Assembly: GCA_013423325.1 (NCBI GenBank)
Contig: BLJB01000048.1
Coordinates: 170,232-234,231 of the forward strand
Direction of reading: 5' to 3'
From: Usnea hakonensis
Lineage: Eukaryota > Ascomycota > Lecanoromycetes > Lecanorales > Parmeliaceae
DNA: 64,000 bases
The position numbers were made by a program, and so were the translations under genes. The number at the start of each line of letters is the position of its first letter. Position 1 is the first letter of the stretch. Below the pieces are notes generated by a model, which did no database searches, was not told the origin of the DNA, and was given only the letters and a program-made list of their open reading frames with translations. This document shows, piece after piece, positions 1 to 11,800 of this stretch.

Positions 1-73
1 GGTGAATGAGGGGGCGGTGCGGGAGGCGAAGGGGATGGTTGAGGGGTGTAAGAGGGGGTTGGAGGGGGGGTGA
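1..73 (+). CDS. Possible 3' end of a gene cut by the window edge
   Basis: An open frame runs from base 2 to a TGA at 71-73. It encodes about 23 residues rich in Gly, Glu, Val and Arg, ending in Leu-Glu-Gly-Gly. The stretch is strongly G-rich on the coding strand, a feature shared by the 3' coding ends of several other genes in this window, and it would converge on the Ssb gene. No family can be named from so short a tail, and a low-complexity intergenic stretch is the alternative. Bases 74-463 look like 3' flanks of the two converging units; nothing else is visible there. Confidence 0.35.
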   Translation, partial: VNEGAVREAKGMVEGCKRGLEGG

Positions 74-463
74 CGTTGATTTTGGGTGGAGGGGGTGAGG
101 GGGAAGGAGTAATGCAGTGGAAAGCTGTGCCATTGTAAGATTTGATGGTGGCTGTAGCATAGCTGCAAAGCTTTACGGATAGATTGGAGGGACTGGTGAA
201 GTTCATGGACATGTATGATCTTTCTCTATCCGTTCTAGCTAAACCGCATGACTCATAGGAAGATCAAATAGACAGAGCCTCGAGGCCATCGAGTATTTCA
301 GGATCCGACATGTGATTACGGAAAGAGGCATCTCCTGCACTATGGCTGAAGAGCAATTCAACTTTTGAGCAACCTAGGCAACGCGACTGCATGCCAGAGA
401 TACATTTCAACATGTCATGGATATCGTCAAAAGCACAATTCTGCTTTCTAGTGGGTTGGAAAT

Positions 464-3044
464 TTAGCGGGTAGACATGGCCTTGGTTACTAGTCTCTTG
501 AGAGCCAGCTCCTTCTTCTTGAGATCCTCAGAGGGGGAGTCTTGGATTTCCAGTTGCGCCATGGCGTCGCTGAGGGCTGTTTCAATCTTTTCTTTCGTCT
601 TGCCCTTAAGTTTGAGAGACATCGTGGGATCCGATGTAATCTCTTCAACGCGAGAGATGTACGATTCGAGTTGTTGTCGGGCTTCGAACTTCTTGCTGAA
701 GGCATCGTCGCTGTTCTTGAACTTGGCCGCATCTCGAAAATCGTTAGTACAGACACGTATAGATAATGTCAATTGAATTCTTACCGCTAATCATATTTTC
801 AATCTCGCTCGACGACAACTTGCCGACGGAGTTGGAGATAGTAATGTTCGCGCTACGCCCGGATGTCTTCTCTGTAGCAGTGACTTTGAGAATACCGTTG
901 ACATCGACTTCGAAGACGACTTCCAGGACAGCTTGTCCGGCTCGGTAAGGTGGAATTGGGGCCAGGGTAAATTCGCCCAAAGAAGTGTTGTCCTCACAAT
1001 TGACGCGTTCGCCCTGGAAGACTGGAAATTGGACTGTCTGCTGGTTGTCGGCAACAGTAGTAAATGTTCTGTTATCAAATGTATTAGTATCTGTTTATGA
1101 TGGCTAACAAAACGCCGATGAAAATCCAAAATCGTGTGCCGTGAAATCGCGCCTAGGTCGAAACTTTGGCCACTCTTTACAAGTGACGCTTCCCAGCCTT
1201 TTGCATATCCAGATAAGAGGGCTTTGTACAAGCATGAGACGATAGATCGGAACGGATGATATTTCTAGTTGTTTAGTGCAAGTGGCAGAGGTGGAAGTTG
1301 GTAACATATCAAGGTCCTTGTTGTTGTAAAGAAGACCCAAAGCTGCTTCCAGCATGGCAATGGCAGTTGCACCTATCCGATCCATTGGGGTGGACGTTGG
1401 ACTGGCCCAATATCGTTCTTGCAAATAAGATCCGAGGCTCCTTCTAGCATAGTAATGGCAATTGTACTTGCCCGGTCCATTAGGGAAAGGATGTGAGGAA
1501 AAAGAGGAAATAGAATGGTAACTAACCTCTTCTTAATCGAAGGAATTCCTACCCCACGGGGAACCACGGCCGCGAAGATATTACCCTCCATGGCAACACC
1601 AAGGGAGAGAGGAACAACGTCGAGGAGCAAAAGGTCTGCAGTGTCAGCGGACGTAGCTTTCCCTGACAAGATGCCAGCTTGAACGGCAGCACCATAGGCA
1701 ACCGCCTCGTCAGGGTTGATGCTCTTCTCCAGCTTCTTGCCGTCGAAGAAGTCACTGAGTAGCTTCTGTATCCTCGGAATACGGGTAGAACCACCAACAA
1801 GCACAATCTCATCAACCTTACTCTTATCGAGACTTGCGTCCTTCAACACCTGTTGAACTGGGTCGATCGTCCCGTTGAACGCCTTAGCGTTAAGATCTTC
1901 AAAACGAGCGCGAGTGATCTGAGCGTTGAAGTCTTCCCCATCGAAGAGAGAGTCTATTTCAACAGTTGTTTGTGTACCATTAGACAGCGTACGCTTGGCC
2001 CGCTCACAGGCCGTCCGTAAGCGCCGGAGAGCACGCGAGTCTCCCGAAAGATCCTTTTTGGTTTTCCGCTGGAATTCCTTCTTGAAGTGATCCAAGAGGT
2101 TGGTGTCAAAGTCCTGACCTCCAAGATGAGTATCACCAGCCGTAGCCTTGACAGTGAACACTCCTCCCTGGATATGCAGCAAAGACACATCGAATGTTCC
2201 TCCTCCCAAATCGTAGATCAGAACATTCCTCTCCTTCTCCGATTTTCCTGCGCCGAGACCGTAGGCAATAGCAGCAGCTGTGGGTTCGTTGATGATTCGC
2301 AAGACTTGTAGATCGGCGATTGCGCCAGCGTCTTTCGTTGCTTGGCGCTGGTTGTCGTTGAAGTATGCTGGGACGGTGATCACAGCCTTTTTGACTTTCT
2401 TGCCCAGCTTGGTCTCTGCAACCTCTTTCATCTATGCACTTGTCAAATCTAGGGATGGTTCTGCGAATTGCTAGCAAACGTACTTTCATCAAAACCATTG
2501 ATGAAATCTCTTGTGGAGAAAATGTCTTGGTGTCTTTGAGGTATTCAACTTGCACCATTGGATTTCCTCCCTGGTCCACGACTTTAAAAGGCCATGACTC
2601 GATATCCTTCTTGACGGTAGGGTCATCATATCGTCGTCCAATAAGACGCCTGAGGAAAATGTTGGTAATAGCCCTATAGGAGGACGGCTCCCAAGATATT
2701 CTTCTGGACTTGGCTTACTTGATATCAAATATTGTGTTCGCAGGGTTCATAGCAGCCTGGTTCTTTGCCGACTCGCCAATTAATCGCTCCTCCTCCGTGA
2801 AAGAGACGAAGGATGGTGTAGTGAAACTACCCTGCTCGTTGGCAACTTGAGGTCGGCGCGTTAGCTGATTCTCGTGCTGTAGGCGTATGTAGCGTACTGA
2901 TCTCCACATTTGTGCCCTCATAATTGGCAACACATGAGTAAGTAGTACCTAAATTCACGGTCAGAAAGCTTCGAGGCGCAAAGGCTGCGGATGGATGATA
3001 CCCAAGTCAATGCCTATGGCTCCTTCGTAGACTTCTTCCGACAT
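464..3044 (-). CDS. SSB1: Ribosome-associated Hsp70 chaperone Ssb
   Basis: The gene encodes an Hsp70 of the fungal Ssb class, which binds nascent chains at the ribosome exit tunnel with the RAC complex. Seven exons (3044-3002, 2948-2898, 2845-2719, 2649-2484, 2431-1527, 1068-785, 732-464) join in frame to 614 codons, the usual Ssb length. Visible signatures are the N-terminal DLGTTYS phosphate loop, DLGGGTFDVS, the LVGGSTRIP loop and the linker-side LLLDVVPLSLGV. The tail ends in KAMSTR, with no EEVD, as expected of Ssb rather than Ssa. The start is the ATG that begins MSEEVYEGAIGIDLG. Intron 5 (1526-1069) is 458 nt, far longer than the others, and holds a diverged direct repeat. The upstream region has clustered GGTACCT-type motifs. 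Identification is firm. Confidence 0.97.
1069..1526 (-). other. Unusually long Ssb intron with an internal diverged repeat
   Basis: This 458-nt intron has a GTTAGT donor, a TACTAATAC branch site near 1089-1081 and a CAG acceptor at 1071-1069. Two related copies of about 70 nt lie at roughly 1321-1390 and 1418-1488. They differ at about a quarter of positions, mostly by transitions. The other introns of this gene are about 50 nt. Confidence 0.75.
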
Positions 3045-3567
3045 AGTAGATATATTTTGTGAGGTCTATCAGAGGTTGAGATGGTGCTTGGTGAGGGAAA
3101 AGGAGCAGCTCAAAATGAAGAGGGCGGTGTGAGAGATTTCGCAGCTGAATCTCAAAAAATTTCGAGACACAACGGTGGGAAGATACCCGCCCGCTAGTGC
3201 GATCTTAAATAGGTACCTAAGTACCTAGCCTACCTTAATTATTAGGTACTTTAGGTACACGTTACTTCATGAATTTTCACAGATCTTCCTAATTAATGAG
3301 TTGTGGAAAATTCTATACATAGTTTGCAGTCAGATTGTATTTAGAGAACAACGATGTGGTCTTCTGATATAGACTCCTTCTTTTCCCCCAGTCGATACTT
3401 ACCTTTGGTAGATCTACGAAATTCGCAGTGTTCAATAATCAGCCACGTCTATAGCCGATGAAGAAAGAAATTCGTTTATGCCGTGGATTTTGAAGTCCAC
3501 ACTCGACGCTGAGACGACAGCTAATTCCCGTACCTGAATCGCGCCGGAGTGCATCTTCTGAAAGCTT
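3045..3567. promoter_or_regulatory. Ssb upstream region and 3' flank of Rsc4 gene
   Basis: This gap is the presumed promoter of the Ssb gene and the 3' flank of the Rsc4 gene. Its main feature is a cluster at about 3211-3258 of repeated GGTACCT, AAGTACC and TAGGTAC words in both orientations, followed by AT-rich DNA. No coding potential was recognised. Confidence 0.5.
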
Positions 3568-6246
3568 TTATAACATCTTCTGGAGGTGAATAAAGACAGT
3601 AATCTTCTCGAACTCGATATCCTGCCCCGAGCCAACCTTCGGAGCGCCTCTGGGAGGACCTGCGACGACTTCAACATCGATAGTGTTGACTCCGGGTACG
3701 AGACGCGTCTCAAAGACTGGACGTCTAGGATCAGGCTCTCCAGTCTGTCGAGTCGGTTCAAGTCTGTTGTTTCCGCACGAAACAATTGTCTTGCTGGGCC
3801 GATGCACAAGACTCGAAGAGACCGTCGGCATGATGCGCAGGAAGAAGTGTGTGTATGGCACAGTAATGGTCCGGGACTGCTGAGTGTGAGTAGGAGATGC
3901 AGGTATATCAAGGCTGAGATGTTGGTCCTTAATCTTCAAGCCAGGATGTGTGGCGACGTTGAGGTTCGTGATCAGTGCCTCTGAAGTACCTAACACCGTT
4001 CAGTAAATTATTAATGAAAATGATGAAACCAAGACTCACCTTTTCCGGGCTGCCTCAACCGTGAATTGAAAGGCGTATTTGAAGCTTGGCTTGCAGGAGC
4101 CACACCGTTCGGGGCTGCTTGAGGATGTGGGCTACCACTTGGCACTCGAGAGGACCCTTGGATCGGCGGAGGCATTTGCAAGTTTGAAGCACTCGGGCTC
4201 TGTCGAGTTTCGCTTGTTCCATTCGGAATCGCATTGAGTGCCGGCGATTGGCTCAGGACTGCTTCGGTCTTCATGCCGTTCATGGTGTGTTCAGAAGATC
4301 CGCTTCTTTCGTGAGACTGTCGATTTAGGGCGGAATTGGATACTACTCCTGAGCGAGAGTATGAGAATTGAAAGACCTTGCCAGGGGGAGCTGTTGCGTT
4401 ACCTTTACCCGGGGCGTAGCCGTTGGCTCCCGCTCGCACGAGCTCCTGTTGGCGTTTGAGAGACTCATTATCCACCGAAATTGAAGCTGGACCAGCTGCC
4501 TTCTGCCCGCCGAATTTCAAGGTGATCTTTGGAGGTTCCGGAGACTTGACTGGCATTCTAAGCTTGACCTTTGGCTGCGGTGGCTCTGCAACAAATCGTT
4601 TCGCTTCTGCAAGTCGAGTATTGAAGTACGACTGGCGCATCGTTCAGTACTTTGTATTCAGCTATAGGCAGGAATGACGAACCTCAAGTTCCTCGGATAA
4701 GAGGTATATGTCACTACCGTCTTCGTTGTAATTACGAGCATTGCTCCAGATATAACTGACTTCTTCCTCGAAAGCGTGCCAGCTCTTTAAGAAAGTCGAC
4801 CCCGTTGGTGGCTCTCTACCTTTAATACCCCGTACAAGCTTGTTGACGCTTTTGAGTGAGACGGGATGCTTTATAAGTTTATAATAATCTAGGAGGGTTC
4901 GAGGGGGGAGAGTGATGAAAGGTGAAAAGATTGCGTTATCTCTATTGTAGACAATTAGCATATACAGGCACGATGATAATCCAACATACTCGGCATCTGT
5001 GTGGTTCATGATCCCAACCACGATCTTCTCTTGGGCCTGCTGAAATGTGTTGCCCTCAAAGCTTTCGTAAGGACCCTCAACATCTTGTGCTGCTGGCGTC
5101 GAGCTTGCTCTATGATCGTTTGCTGCTGCGGACGAGCCTACACGTGTGACTAGCCGGGTACGCTTCTCTGGAACTTTGACAATCTCCTCGGGATCGGTAT
5201 CACCCTCTGCATCTTGCTCATGGATGTCCTCCTGCTTTTCTTGTTTCTCCCGCCACCCTTCGGGAACCGGGGTAGTATAAGGGACGTAGCTCGGGTCTCT
5301 GTAGGCTGGATTGTTCTCTTGCATGAAGACTTGCAGTTGTTTGCGTATCTTTTCAGAATCAGAGAAGGCTTGGGAGCGCTTTTCGTTGAAAGCTTTGGCA
5401 TTACTGATCATGCGTCTGAGATCCCCCTCCAAGCTGGTCATCTGAGGGTACTCATGATTATTCAGTTTTGCCTAGGGTGGGACCGTCGTCAGCAGTCTGT
5501 ATGGCAATCAAGCGAGAGGATGGAGTGTTTGGCACTGGACAATCTTTAAAAGAAAATAGATTTGCCCCCCAACATCTTCAAGCTGACTGACCTCGATCGT
5601 ATCCAGAGCCACGGGAAGACCGACTCTCTGATAATAGTTGGGCACCTTCTTCTATATGATGATTGCGCTTTAGTGGTTTCCTTGTTCTTGCGAGATAGAT
5701 ATCGTACCTTGTCAGGTAAAGACAAGAACAATGTAGCTATAAGTCGATCCCTAATGTGAAATTGTATTAGCGACGATGGCTCAAGTTTGCGTATGCGCAG
5801 GTGTATTGGCATGCTGACCCTTTGTCGCGGGCACTTTTAATTTGATCCAGGAATTGAAGACCAAGCTTGGTAGTCCCCTCGGACGTTTCCCCATCGTCAA
5901 CCTGGAAGAGAATTCTGTATCAGCCATAGTGTGGGTAGCGATGGGCAACTTGGGCACTTGGGAAGGTGGTTGCATTGACAGACAAATAGCGCGAGAGGCA
6001 GACGTAGAGTTGACAGGTCAAGCCTTGCGGCCCTAGCGAAAGGCGATGACCATGTCCGTGAATTCTCCTCACCCCTCGTCCCTCTTCAAGTACAACCACA
6101 CAACAGCCACACCGCGCCCCAACAGCGTGAAATAGAATTCAAAGCAGGCATACCTGTGTCTTCCTTCGCTTTGAAACGGGACCTTCCATTTCCTCTAGCG
6201 ATTGCGAGGGTTTTGCGCTCGTGGCAGCTCTTCGCTTCGAGCTCAT
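3568..6246 (-). CDS. RSC4: RSC chromatin-remodelling complex subunit Rsc4 (tandem bromodomain)
   Basis: Spliced exons give an N-terminal basic segment beginning MSSKRRAATSAKPSQ, then two bromodomains in tandem. The first contains KVPNYYQRVGLPVALDTIE and NAKAFNEKRS; the second contains LLDYYKLIKHPVSLKSV and SNARNYNEDGS, with the acetyl-lysine-binding Asn in the N-A-K/R context of both. A Pro/Ser-rich linker and a conserved C-terminal domain ending VFIHLQK follow. This order matches Rsc4, whose bromodomains bind acetylated histone H3 within the RSC remodeller; Rsc1/Rsc2 are excluded because no BAH domain is seen. Intron 1 is about 250 nt. The C-terminal stop TAA lies at 3570-3568. It is separated from Ssb by about 520 bp and is divergent from CKS1. 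Confidence 0.88.
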
Positions 6247-6980
6247 CTTTTAAGAGCCGGCGGTCGCAAGGAGGTTAGCAGAGGTTGCGGGCAACCAATA
6301 CCCCGTCGGAGTCAGCACCGCTGGCAACTACAATTCAACGATCCAACTCAACAACCCTTCGAGTTATTGGGGATACCTTGGCGCCGGAGAACTCGTCGCA
6401 CTCTTTTGGGAGGCAGTCTTGGATGATCTTCGAACGCGATTACGTAGAGAATGGCAATGAGCGCGAGGAAAATCGCTATACGTCTCAACAAAAGAGCTGG
6501 GAGAGTTGAATGGGAGTCCTTAGTGGCAAGCAGCTGTACGTACGAGATGCGATCATCCAGCGACCAAAGGCCTGTATTCAAACACTATCATCATCCCATG
6601 CTGTTTTGATGGGCATCTTAGAATGTGGTTAGCGTGCCAAGAAATCTTCTGCCCCGCGAAGAAGCGCACGGAAAACGCAGGCGCACGCTCTCTGTGTTTA
6701 CTTTCCAAGCTCACACAATACAATACTCCATACTTAATCTTGCTTGATCACGCACGGAACTGCCCATCTCTAAAAGGCTTGCACTCGCTTTATGTATTAT
6801 TGTGCTGCCTATATTTCGTGACATCCTCCACCCTTCTTATTCATCGTAACGGTCAGGAATCAGTACCTGGGTTTCCTACGAATTGCTCGAAACAGATCAC
6901 CCTCTCCAACGACTTGTCAAACTTCTTCCCTCCAGTGACTTTATCACTCTGTCGGTCACCGGCTTCCACTTTAGTGAGCC
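6247..6980. promoter_or_regulatory. Divergent promoter region between Rsc4 and CKS1
   Basis: This 734-bp gap separates two divergently transcribed genes and must hold both promoters. I see no convincing coding exon in it; the short open frames here have no recognisable domain. The last 150 bp before CKS1 are pyrimidine-rich, a common pattern upstream of fungal start codons. Confidence 0.5.
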
Positions 6981-7493
6981 ATGGCTGCTCTAGACCATAA
7001 CAGGAGGAATAAGCAGCCAAGGCTATTGAAGGATTCAGAGAAACACGACTTGGAAGAATTCGTGGAAGCAATTCACTATTCCTCAAGGTGATATCTGGGG
7101 TGCTTTGAATTCCTTGGATTAGCTAATAGATATATCAGATATTCGGACGATGAGAACGAGTATCGGCACGTGCAACTACCTAAAGAGATGATAAAAAAGA
7201 TACCAAAAGACTATTTCGACCCGACCAAAGGCACGCTGAAATTACTGTGGGAGGATGAGTGGAGAGGACTTGGCATCACACAGGTACGTACGATTCAACG
7301 GGGACACTGAAGATCCGAGCAGCAACTAAGTGCGCGTCTGATAAGAGCCTGGGATGGGAGCATTACGAAGTACATGAACCAGAACCACATATCCTCCTGT
7401 TCAAGTAAGCTACACACGCCTCAATGAAAGACTGCTAGCCTTCTGATGATCATCAGGCGACCCATCAATTATCAGCCACCGGTACTACATTAG
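6981..7493 (+). CDS. CKS1: Cyclin-dependent kinase regulatory subunit Cks1
   Basis: Four small exons (6981-7087, 7139-7283, 7346-7404, 7457-7493) join in frame to 115 residues. The product carries the Cks signatures YSDDENEYRHVQLPK, FDPTKGTLKLLWEDEWR and the beta-hairpin segment HEPEPHILLFKRPINYQPP, whose HxPEPH core is the hinge used for strand exchange. Cks proteins dock on CDK1 and read phospho-threonine on substrates, promoting multisite phosphorylation and mitotic entry. No exon is long enough to stand out by itself, so the gene is easily missed. Length and all conserved residues fit an intact gene. It converges with the thioredoxin-fold gene 300 bp downstream. Confidence 0.96.
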
Positions 7494-7796
7494 CAGCATC
7501 TCGATTCCTCCCCAACTTGCGACACTCTGCCTGCACGGGACTTCATTTATTTCAGTACTTCAGCATTTCAGCCTACGGCGGTAAACGTTAACGAAGCATG
7601 TCTTCAGCGGGGATTGCGGCATAGACCGGAAGATGTTCCGGCAAGATTGGGCATGGAAATCACGATTTTCATGTCATGACTCTACTCTGTATTTAGCCAC
7701 CAATCGATAACTAGCAGATGTTAGTGCCTTTAGCATTTATGAAGCTACCAGAGAGCCGACTATCGCCGGTGACGATGACACGACTCCGCACAGTGC

Positions 7797-8530
7797 TCAT
7801 TTGACGTTCTTCTCTAGCCATTCCTCCCACTGCTGACCGGTGAAACTACTCGAAACGCTTCCGTCCTCGATGCCCTAGCATATTCATTAGTCAGTCTTGC
7901 TGCACGTTCAGATCATGACTACTCACATTGAACAAAACCGTTGGTGTCACGTGAACACCTGTCCGTCGGTTCGCCTGTGGGCCAGGCAATCAGCTACACA
8001 TTTGCTCCAAACTCCCGTGGGAGCCTCACCTTCACCATTAGCTTCATGTCGTCTGTTACTTTATTTCCAATGTTCAAAGCTCCTCCCTCTCCAGGCTTGT
8101 CCGAGATCTCTAACAGCTCGAGCACCTGGCTTTCCTCCAAACCAACGCTTCCTGCCAACTTCGCCAGACGCTTGTACGTATCATTGCGCGCCTCGTTCAC
8201 AACATTCACATCGAAGTACTCCTGCTGGTGTTCAAAAAGCGCCTCACTGAAAGGCCAAAACTTATCAGGAGCAAGTCTCAATACAGCTGCACCAGCTTCA
8301 TGGACAAGCGTGCTGGAAGGATGCCATGGTTGGATTTGCTGACGGAAGAGAAATTGGACCTTTGCAGGGTATTTTTGAGAGAGGTTAGGGAGTATAGATT
8401 TGTAGAGGGTGTTGAACATTTTGGCAGAAAAAGGGCAGACGTAGTCGAGGTAAAGCTCGATGGTGTGAATGGCCTTTGGTGAGACGTTAGCGGAGAAGGC
8501 CTGGCCGGAAAATTTGGGAGCGAGTGCCAT
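7797..8530 (-). CDS. DsbA-like thioredoxin-fold protein
   Basis: Three exons encode about 215 residues. The N-terminal part has ELYLDYVCPFSAKMF, where a CPFS (CxxS) motif stands at the usual CxxC position of a DsbA/thioredoxin fold. A helical middle contains FRQQIQPWHPSSTLVHEA and KFWPFSEALFEHQ, and the cis-Pro strand HVTPTVLFNGI is near the C-terminus. I chose the ATG at 8530 (MALAPKFSG) because fungal relatives typically begin this way; an in-frame ATG at 8605 would add 25 residues. The single Cys suggests a disulfide-reductase-like, glutathionylated or non-redox role rather than a classical oxidase. No specific substrate can be inferred. Spliced end: stop at 7799-7797. Confidence 0.85.
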
Positions 8531-8886
8531 CCTGGCAAAGAGCTGGTTGGATAGCAGTAAAGTGAGATGATTGCTGTAAGCTTTGAGGAGGTTGGCGGGG
8601 AACATTGATTGCCGGGTAACAAGGGTGATTTTTTGACACCGAACTCCAGATTCAATTGATTCTCGAGCCCTTGTATCACTTATGCGCCCTTTCTATGGGC
8701 TATCATAATCTACGACACGCTACTCAAATGGGAAGAAGGTCAAAATCTATAAGCATTAGACCTGGCCAAACATCATCTTACAAAGGTTACTGTGAGCCGA
8801 GGATGAAGGCCGGTCACCTCAGAAACCATTCGTGTTGAGGCGGAGTATAGAACTGTTGGCCTGGCCAAAGATAGGGGAGGAACGTA

Positions 8887-11800
8887 ATGGCCCCCATTGT
8901 GGAGGTCTTAGGTCCACAGCCAGCAGACTTGGGGTTCTCGGTTTCCCACCAGAAGGTCGAGCTCGACATAGACCTTTGCTCGCGGAGTCTGAAAGGTCGC
9001 GCGGAGATCGCAATAAATCCACACTCAAAAGATCTCAAGTCTATTCGACTCAATTGCAGACAAGCTGCCGTCACGCGCCTCACACTTAATGGAAAGCCAT
9101 GTTCTCATCTGAGCTATACAGATCCTTACAAAGATGCTAAACTAGGGTGGACCGCTGCTGGAGTTCATCAATATGATATGCTACAGCGGAGACTGGAGAG
9201 GCAATTCAAGGACCCACCTGCAGAAGAGCTGGAGGTGTGGATACCCAAGACTGTCAAAATAGATGAGCTAGATCCGTTCTCTGAGGAGACACAGAATATC
9301 CTCTTGTCGAAATCCTCGAGCAATAACAAGAGGGACTCGGGCGATGGCTCTGCCGTCGACCTAGCTCAAAGTTCCCGTACCGCAATTGAGCAGGCCGCGC
9401 GCTTCACACCCATTTCCCTTGTCATAGAATATGTAGTTGAGAAGATTCGAGATGGAATGCATTTTGTTGGTTGGGAAGAAGAAGATCTTCGATATCCTCA
9501 TGCGTACACCACCAACCATCCATCGCCCGGTGCTGCTTGCTGTCTATTTCCATGCGTCGATAACCTTAACTCAAAGTGTATCTGGGACGTCTCTATCAGG
9601 TGCCAGAAGACGGTCGGGGATGCTCTCCAGCAAACTCCAGGTTCAATTTCAGAACCACAAGCGAATGGCGTTCATGGTATCTCGAACAGCATCAATGAGA
9701 GGGACGGAAACCGAAAAGTTCAGACTCGGTCCAACATCTTTAGTGACGAGGACAAGGCGCTGGACCTGGCAGTAGTATGCACAGGAACCTTGACTGATGA
9801 GGTAAGATTCTTCGATATGCGCGAGTATCGTTCGGACTGATTTAGGTAGATTGTCGATGCTCGAGATCCTTCGAAGAAGACTACTTCATTCACGTGCAAT
9901 ACAGCCATTTCAGCGCAGCACCTTGGCTTTGCTATAGGCCCTTTCGAGCATGTTGATCTAGCAGAATTTCGGGAAAGTGAGGAAGATGAGAGACTGGGCC
10001 AAAATGCTATACCTGTTCACGGCCATTGCTTGCCAGGCAGAGTCAATGAAGTTAAGAATACGTGTCTGCCAATAGCAAAGGTGAACCTCACTATCCAGTA
10101 TCGAGAAACTCAAATGACTGACAAAATCCTAGGCTATTGATTTCATTACCACGACTTACGGCTCGTATCCGTTCATGGAATACAGTCTTTGCTTTGTCGA
10201 CGACCTCCATCTAGATGTTGTCGACACGGGTTCTTTGTCAATATGTAGCAATCGACTGCTGTTTCCCGAGGATGTTATTGAACCTTTGGATCGAGTTAGT
10301 CGCCAGCTCGTCCATGCTCTTGCTGTACAATGGATGGGCATCAATATTGTTCCAAAAAATCCTTGTGATTTATGGGTCGTTGTGGGCATTGCCTACTTCA
10401 TTACTGATATCTTCATGAAAAAGCTGTCCGGAAACAACGAATACCGTTATAATCAGAAGAGGGCAGCAGACCGCATCGTTGAACTAGATGTCGATCGCCC
10501 ATCATTATACGATACTGGAGCTCTGGTCGCCCTCGATCCATCAGAACTTGAATTCCTGGAACTCAAAGCGCCTCTGGTGCTCTTTATATTGGATCGAAGA
10601 TTAACGAAAGCGGGTACCTCCGGAGGTCTTTCTCGAATCATAACGAGGCTTCTTCTCAATGCCAAAGTGGGCGAACTTACCAATGGCTCCATAGATTCAC
10701 CATACTTTGTCAGGACGTGCGAAAAGCTGGGTCACATGAAATTTGACATTTTCTTCGCGCAATGGGTTGAAGGCGCCGGATGTCCCAAATTTCGCGTCAC
10801 TCAAAGATTCAACAAGAAGAAGCTTGTGGTGGAAATGTTGATCCAGCAGACTCAAGCCGAAAATATAAGGGATCGAGACATGGACAGCGACAACTTTGTT
10901 CGAGACGTTAAGGAAGAGCAGAAAGCAGTCTATGCTGGTCCCATACAGCCAGCATTTACCGTATGGGTCCTGCTGAGAATGTAGAGGAGAAAACTGACAC
11001 AGAACCTAGGGCCCAATGACCATACGTATTCACGAAGCTGATGGCACACCATATGAGCATATCATTGAGATTAAAGACTCTAAAACCACGTTCGACATTC
11101 CATACAACACCAAGTATAAACGACTGAAACGAAGCCGGCGCCAGAAGGAAAGAACTGCAGCAAGTGTCGGAAATGATTATACGGGTGGCGGGAATGATGA
11201 TGTCTTGTTGTACTCTTTGGGTGACGTCCTGCAATCCGAAGAAGAGACGAAGGAATGGAGGCTTGCCGAGTGGAGTAAAGATGACGAGGAAAAGATGAGC
11301 CAAGAGTCTTATGAATGGATACGTATGGACGCGGACTTCGAATGGATCTGTAAAATGTCAACGTCAATGCCACCATATATGTGGGTTTCCCAATTACAGC
11401 AGGACAGAGATGTTGTAGCTCAGCTGGAGGTAAGACGATAAACATGGATCAGAAATGCAGCTTCTGACGTGGACCAGTCGATTCAATGGATGGGTTGCGT
11501 GAATGCACATGAACTTGTTTCCACAGTGCTTATACGAACACTTATGGATCAAAGATATTTTCACGGCATTCGTACTGCTGCTGCAGCCGTCTTAGCAAAG
11601 AATGCTAAGAGCGAAGTTAATTGGATCGGCAGTTTCCATCTCGAGAAGGCCTTTCAGGAGTTCTTTTGCTATCCAGGCTCTCCCATGACGAGATCGAATG
11701 ACTTTACAGACCGAGCCTCATACTACATACAGTGTGCGATCCCTCAGGCTATTGCGAAGGTCCGCAACGCAAGCGGTCACACCCCCTTTCAATCAAGAAA

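Noticed and set aside
10290..10345. Taf2 as an active aminopeptidase
   Set aside because: The HExxH motif reads HALAVQ, so zinc ligands are missing, as is normal for Taf2.
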